From assembly GCA_021399435.1 (NCBI GenBank), contig JAJTUP010000036.1:682001-746000 (forward strand): 64,000 nt of DNA, given 5' to 3'. The notes below the pieces were generated by a model. That model saw only the letters and a program-made list of their open reading frames with translations, searched no databases and was not told where the DNA came from. The position numbers and the translations under genes are program-made. Below are positions 58,390-64,000 of this stretch, in pieces (position 1 is the first letter of the stretch; each line of letters begins with the position of its first letter). The DNA is from Diaporthe sp. PMI_573. Lineage: Eukaryota; Ascomycota; Sordariomycetes; Diaporthales; Diaporthaceae.

Positions 58390-60080
58390 TCACAGACACT
58401 CGAAAGAGGCCGCATCATTTGGGTCTGAGCCGACAAAGGTAAGCTGACGAGGATATAGGCACAACCCGACTTCTCGAGTAGCATTCTTATCACCGACAGC
58501 CGGTCCTGTAGCGGGTATAGTGTCAGGGGCTGTACCATTCTCAACCCAAGCCCGGAGGGAATCAAAAACGGTGAGGTGAGGGTCGAGACCCGGCCCAAGA
58601 CCACAGTGGTCTACTCCTGGCGCAAGGAAGAGTCGGTAGTAGTCCGTGACGTTTGAGTTCAGCTGTGTGACTCGGTCGTAATAGTCGACCGTTCCATGAT
58701 AGGTGATGAGTTGGTCGGCCAGGCCGTGCCAGGTTAGTAATTTAGTGCCCGCATTCTTCAAGTCGGTTAAGTCGGGGTTGTCCGTTCCAATGACGGAGGC
58801 ATATTGGGCGACAGATGCGCGGTACAGCCGATCATAGTCCTCCCTGCTCAGGCCACTCAGGTCCAGTGACGTGTTCTTGGCTACGAACACTTTGAGCCAG
58901 TCTTCGGGGATGGGGAACGGAACGAGAGTGCAATTGTCCACGGAGTCGCACGTCGTATTCAGAAGGCCGGTCAGAGGAGCTTCTTTGGCCATCCCGTACC
59001 ACTCAAATTTGCCTTCCACGGAGCTCGGCCCTTTCCACACGGCGTTGACTAGCTCGGCATGCTTCGCTGTGACAACGATGGATCCGCTTGGCTCAGTGCA
59101 GCTGACAGTAGAGTCGATCAAGGAATCCGCGTCGAAATCACATTGGTCTGGAAGAGCAATGACTCCATCCTCGACGCCGTCCAATCCATCACACGCCTTG
59201 ATCGCGGCTTCAGTGAAAGCTTCCAGTACGCACGTAGGAGGTCTCGTGTCTGCCAACAGACGTTAGTCCCTACGTCCAGCTGCGAACAATGCAGTCACGT
59301 ACCAAGAAGGTTTGCCATCAGCGGACCCCAGTACTCTTGTACAATGAAGCGCTGCCAATTGATTGCGGGCGCGCTAGCAGAAATCCCGTCAAATTGTTCA
59401 GGGTGCTGCTGGGCCATGATATGTCCCTGGCGACCACCTGTTGAACAGCCATTGAAGTACGAGTACTTCGCAGGCGTGCCGTAATAGAGCTCTGTAGCTA
59501 GCTTTCCCAAGGATGCTCCTTCGTCCAATGTGACCACAGCGAAGTTCCAGAGCAACGGCCAGTTGATGTTGCCTTCGCTAATGAAACCCCAATCAGCCAC
59601 CGGCGCGTCATTATCATGGCCACCGTCTGTGGCTACCGAAGAGTAGCCGCCCGCGACTGCTGTGATCAAGGAGGCCGTGTAGCCGGTTCCCCAGCCACCG
59701 CCGCCGACCATCTGAAAGCGCTCGTTCCAGTCAGTTGCGAGCAGAGGTAGGCCTATTATTGTATTGACAGCGTCATTCTGTCCAGGATGTGTGTATTGCA
59801 CGGTAACCTGGCAGAACTTGCCGCCGGCGGAGGACTCCGATGTGACTGTGGTGTTTTCGACGACATCGAGGGCTAGCACCTCGATATTGGGCAAGGTCAG
59901 AGAATGAAAAGTTGACGCTTTACAAGCGATGGCAGGCGCATTGGTGACTCCCGATGAGGCTGGCGACAGAGTCGCGAGGAAGGGAGAAGTCATCTCGGTC
60001 CAGGAGCCTAACTCAACCAGAGAAGGCAGATAAAGACCAAGGAGTCTGGCCAGGGGCCCAACAAACTGGATGTCGCTCAT
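58390..60080 (-). CDS. Tannase/feruloyl esterase family hydrolase
   Basis: An alpha/beta hydrolase acting on gallate, ferulate or related plant phenolic esters. Exons 59303-60080 and 58390-59249 are joined by a 53-nt intron (GTACGT...GGCAG with a CTAAC branch site), encoding 545 residues, the family size. The nucleophile motif is GCSTGGRQG. The late His is in LAPGVDHCGLG. Paired cysteines and many N-glycosylation sequons (NTT, NCT, NTS, NVT, NGT) suggest secretion. The N-terminus has only a short hydrophobic stretch (ARLLGLYLPSLVEL), so either the signal peptide is weak or the true start is missing. A MITE-like element lies about 200 bp upstream. Confidence 0.87.
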
Positions 60081-60273
60081 CTCCTGTATATCTAGTGACT
60101 AATATACTCCGTGCCACCTTCTCTTCGATAGCGGGGAGCTCCAAGGTGCACACATTTCCTCTAGACCCGGAGACAACGCGTGCTAGCATAATCTCCGACT
60201 TGGACACGCTAGAGAATCCTGCGTGGGATGCTCCCGTGTGCTACCCTTTCCGCGTGTGAGAAGTGCCACCTAG

Positions 60274-60548
60274 CCGGTCAAGCCGAACGCAAAAAAGAGC
60301 GGACTCACATCAAGTCACTCTCCCCCAAAACCCGTCACCCACTAACACTACCTATCAACTCAACAGCCTCGTTTCTTTTTAAAACAATTTTTAAATAAGA
60401 CTTAAGCTGGTTCAAATTATAGCTGGGCTTAATATTTCATAAGTAAGCATTTTTAAGAGTTGAAATTTAGGTATGGTTATTTGATAACTGATGCAGCTTA
60501 TGTAGAGCAGTTAGTGAGTCCGCTCTTTTTTGCGTTCGGCTTGCCGGT
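60274..60548. mobile_element. MITE-like element with perfect 30-bp terminal inverted repeats
   Basis: The left end at 60279-60308 begins CAAGCCGAACGC and its exact reverse complement occupies 60514-60543 (30 of 30 bases). The 5-bp sequence CCGGT flanks both ends (60274-60278 and 60544-60548) and looks like a target-site duplication. The element is 265 bp, AT-rich inside and has no coding capacity. It therefore resembles a non-autonomous DNA transposon. The TSD length does not fit TA-type mariner/pogo or 8-bp hAT insertion, so the superfamily is unassigned. Confidence 0.88.
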
Positions 60549-61909
60549 CTGAGACATCGATCGGCAATTGTACCCGGCAAGGACTTCACGAGCCTGGCCG
60601 TCAGGTCGGCGTTCGCCGTGTACACCGCGTCGTCGTATATATCCACAAGGGGAAATGCACGTGTTGTGGATTGAGCGACTGGGGTTCCTGCGGGGTACCC
60701 CAGATGCCCCCCCCAGGCTTCCCCAGATTTAATCTAAGAAGGTGGGCTACCAAGATCTCTTCACACCGCCAAAGTTGCGGAGTCAGGCCAAGTCAAAGAT
60801 TTAATGGCTGATTTCGCAGTTCAGTTCGTTCTTGGTGTGCTACAAGTTCTGGTAGGGAAAGTTTAGTGAATGGAATAGAACAACCTTGGGCCTCTCAAAC
60901 ACTGGTCTCGTTGCTGTGGAATGTTCTTTTCCCGCTTCTTACCGGAAAATAACGCTCAGTGATCTGACGGGAAAGTCGTACTTTGACTAAGTTGGCAGCA
61001 ATAGGGAAAGCTCTTAGGCCCCAAGCAGCCACAAGCGACGACGTGTGTTCATGTTGGGCCTGTGATATTTGCCCCGTCAAAAAAAGAAGAACCCCTTAGT
61101 GTGTAAAAGGGTCCACGGGGAGCACGCGGTCCGGTTATGGTGGTGGCTACAGGTCGGTGAACAGGCCAGCGGAAAAATGAGCGATTGAGAGCCAGATGCC
61201 CAACACATCAGGCGGGGAACTCTCTGTTGTTTAAGGAACTCGAAGTGGTAAGGAAGCAAGTCAAGGAATCATCAGTCTCGACAGGCCCAATGGTTGATCA
61301 AGTGAGCCGAGCTGAAGAATAGGATATGCGACGAACCACATTTGTTGCCGTAGATAGCATTCTCTAACTAAAAGCTCTTCATTCGTCAATCTAAGGCCTT
61401 ACTCTAGAATTGCCTCACAATTGATTGTTGTTCCGATCAAGAAAGGATCTTGTGCAGTGAGACCCATTAATGCCATGACTGATAGCATAGGCCCCATAAT
61501 GATTCGACCTTTTTGAACAATATTGTTATCGTCTTACTAAAGTGATGTATTCAGTCCCCTTCTGGGGTTATTTTCGATATTCCGTTGTCTGTGTACGATC
61601 CATGTCAACAATCGAAACAATATCGCCTGACACCTATCGATGGCTTCGCCCGTGTAGCAATCATTAGTTCAATTCTCGGTATCAAGAAAGAATTAAACAC
61701 CGCTTTCGGACTGGTCAAGTTCCATGGCAGTGATGAGATTCCCGTGGTTGGCCTACATAGGGAACCATACCCTAGTCATCCATGGTGACAGAACACAATG
61801 GACTCCAACGGTATCACGCGCAATGGTCTACCAGACATAACATAGTACCAATAGGTATGACGCGTGAAGAATACCAATTTATGGAACCGGACAGCGAGTG
61901 CCGTTGTCC
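60549..61909. other. Intergenic region, no gene seen
   Basis: 1.36 kb between the MITE and the rhodopsin-domain pseudogene, AT-rich in its second half. No supported gene. Confidence 0.4.
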
Positions 61910-63117
61910 TCAGCTGTCTCCGCCAGATTTGCTTTCAGCGAGCAGGTCAGAGCTCCCAGACTGTGCTCGCCAGGCCGGTCGACTAGAACCAACAGTAGTA
62001 GGAATACTGTACGCAGTAATTTCACTTTGTGGTTGTTCGTTGAGTCCTTGTACTCCGCTAATATGCGACTGCGATGTGGAAAGTTTTCCCTTCACAAAAG
62101 GGCGAATGAATGGCACACTGGCGGCCATGATGAGACTGCTGATTTCTGCCGCTGTCCACACAATGAGGTTCGTCGCCTCATCTGTACTTGTCAGCTTAGA
62201 CCTGATAGCATGTACGAAGAATACTGACAGGTGAAATCGGCCTTGGCCATGAGAAGTATGTTGGCTGTTTTGGCCAATCCCATTGCCCCGGATCTGGCCA
62301 GTAACATCAGCTGTTATCACCTCTCAGCATCTTGTCAGGCAACACTTACACAAATCCCAGGCCCATGGCTACTGCGACCCCGACTTTGTCTTTAGTTCTC
62401 ATTTGCATAGGCTAGATAATTTTCCAAGCTAGTAAAGCGAGAACAATGTCCGTAACTCCAGACCAGGCTGTCCAAGTCAGTTGATGCAATTTGTTCAAGT
62501 TTGACGAGAGTGATTACTGAGAGCCACTTACCAGCCGAGAACAAATTGTAGTTGGCCGCAATGATGTTGCTCCAGCACCACATCTGCTTTGGCGACACAG
62601 TGAGACCTGTCCCATCACACTTCAGGAAATTGAGGATGATTCCCACGCCCATCAGTACGTTGACAGATATTAACAGACACCACACCGCTATTCTCATACA
62701 ATGCCGTGTCCGCCTGACAATCCTCAGCATCGTTAGAGCCCAAGACGTCTTCGCCAAAACACAGGCCAATATGGCGGAACTGGAACCCACACGACTGAAA
62801 GTGTGTAAACCTGGAAGATTAGCTGGGTCTATTTCGGTGACGTGCTTTCCGACTCAAAGATGGACCCCGACCACGGTAGCAGCATGCTCTACGCCCGAGA
62901 GAATCTGGGAGCATACAATGTCAGTAACGGGGTGAATCCAGTTCTGAGCGCGATAGAATTGAAGGAACCAACAGACAAATGCAACAATCATCACCCAATC
63001 ATCCCACCATAGTCTGCCTCCTCCACGACACCTGCAGTAGAGTCTGAGTCCAAGAAAAATGCCCGACACGGCAAATAGCGTCCATACAATGACGATCGTG
63101 GATTGACCCCGATCCAT
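61910..63117 (-). pseudogene. Fungal rhodopsin-domain membrane protein (SAT4/Pth11-like), with two in-frame stops
   Basis: Five exons (62977-63117, 62532-62904, 62350-62467, 62229-62293, 61910-62181) keep one frame and 323 codons. The sequence follows the family closely: STIVIVWTLFAVSGIFLGLRLYCR, WWDDWVMIV, VGKHVTEIDPANLP, KTSWALTMLRI, WCWSNIIAANYNLFSAAWSG, RTKDKVGVAVAMGLGF, GLAKTANILLMAKADFTYE and NLIVWTAAEISSLIMAASVPFIRP. A TGA at 62854-62856 precedes VGKHV, and a TAG at 62412-62414 sits where homologues have Trp. Such proteins have seven spans and are often orphan receptors or secondary-metabolite cluster members. The product should be truncated twice. Splice sites still look intact, so decay seems recent. 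Confidence 0.78.
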
Positions 63118-64000
63118 AGTGCCAGGATGATGGATCAATACCGTAGATATAGCTCAAGAGGTGCCACAGCAACAAGGAATGGGATAAAAGGAGCAGTGAG
63201 TCGTGACGAGGTCTAGTGATCAGATGATGGATCGACGAGAAATGACGCTCATGACCAGCTACTGGGGATTGAATAAATCGCCCAGGACCTGCCCACGAAT
63301 CTATGAACAAAGGATGTCTAGCTCATGTCACATCTTTACACTCGATCGCTGGTGAATTAGTCTAGTAGGTTTCGCGGGATCGCGAGTCTCAGTCTGGCTT
63401 AGCATCTGGTTTGATTGGCCAGTTCGAGACGTCAAAGCAAAACGAGCTCGCTTCCAGCTAAACAGTATGACAGCCTTGATATGCCCGTGTTAGCGTCTCC
63501 GAACTATCTTTCTAACTCAGTACCTCAAAACGGGCAAACATAGGAATATTACCGAGGCCTGTGGAAGGCACTCTTTGCCCTCCCATGGCCAAAGGGAAGG
63601 ACACATTGATGCGAGGAAGACAGAATATTGGAATCCAAAGGGAGGATATCATGGATCACTTGGACCTTCATCAAGGCCACAAAGTCGTAATGAATGCTTA
63701 ATAGATACCAAATCTTACCAAAAAGTGGTTATTGATCATGTATTCATGTTGAACACAGTGGTTTTGCACACAGTGCCTTCTTAAACGCCCCCTGATTAGG
63801 TCCGTCTTGGTTTCCTAATCTACAAGTACTTACCACAGTAATTCACCGATCGACAGAGCAAAGACTTGCCAGCAAGTTACCGCGAGACAGACGTTCCATC
63901 AAATTCAGTCGGTCCTGGACCTTGGAGCGATCGACACATGCCGGTATGGGCCACATTGCTCACCGCCATAGTATATTCTACATTTGACCCGGATTACGCC
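63118..64000. other. End of window, no gene seen
   Basis: 883 bp upstream of the rhodopsin-domain pseudogene. Open frames are short with no domain. A gene may begin beyond the window edge. Confidence 0.35.

Overview
This window reads as nuclear DNA of a filamentous ascomycete, most likely a Sordariomycete. Genes carry short GT-AG introns with CTRAC-type branch points. The recognisable proteins are fungal orthologues (Cdc42, Vma22, Mtw1, Sur2, Tim8, Bmt2, Utr4, Ksp1), and the accessory families are typical of moulds (HET domain, Pth11/SAT4-type rhodopsin domain, tannase, salicylate-hydroxylase-like monooxygenase). No viral, prokaryotic, CRISPR or integron feature was found.

Layout. From 0 to 38.6 kb the window is mostly housekeeping, arranged as divergent and convergent pairs: cdc42 (-), VMA22 (+), a histidine acid phosphatase (-), a mitochondrial PPR protein (+), MTW1/MIS12 (-), an AIM3-like proline-rich protein (+), TCTP/TMA19 (-), SUR2 (+), then a 5.7 kb gap and a CBM48/E-set protein (+) with a very long leader. 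Next come a small two-span membrane protein (-), an intron-containing tRNA-Ser(AGA) (-), an intact metallophosphoesterase (-), a broken metallophosphoesterase (+), a VOC/glyoxalase-fold protein (+), TIM8 (+), RPL25/uL23 (-) and BMT2 (+). From 38.6 to 64 kb genes are sparse: UTR4 (-), a 6.3 kb stretch that ends as the leader of a KSP1-type kinase (+), a decayed HET gene (-), a monooxygenase (+) facing a tannase/feruloyl esterase (-), and a rhodopsin-domain pseudogene (-).

How the genes fit together. RPL25 and BMT2 (25S rRNA methyltransferase) share a 316-bp divergent promoter and both serve the large ribosomal subunit. TIM8 serves mitochondrial import and the PPR protein probably serves mitochondrial RNA. 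The monooxygenase and tannase face each other 309 bp apart and could act in sequence on plant phenolic esters (inference).

The least ordinary signals are in the accessory part. A degenerate 15-bp minisatellite (core AGGAGGTTATCCT, itself a small hairpin) occurs at three places, and two of its arrays bracket the HET pseudogene in opposite orientation. A 265-bp MITE-like element has 30-bp perfect terminal inverted repeats and a 5-bp direct repeat at its ends, and lies just upstream of the tannase. The CBM48 gene has a 15-nt microexon and an in-frame alternative first exon. Three genes are broken by stops or frameshifts; in one of them both stops are the kind that repeat-induced point mutation produces. 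All calls come from reading the sequence; no database search was run.
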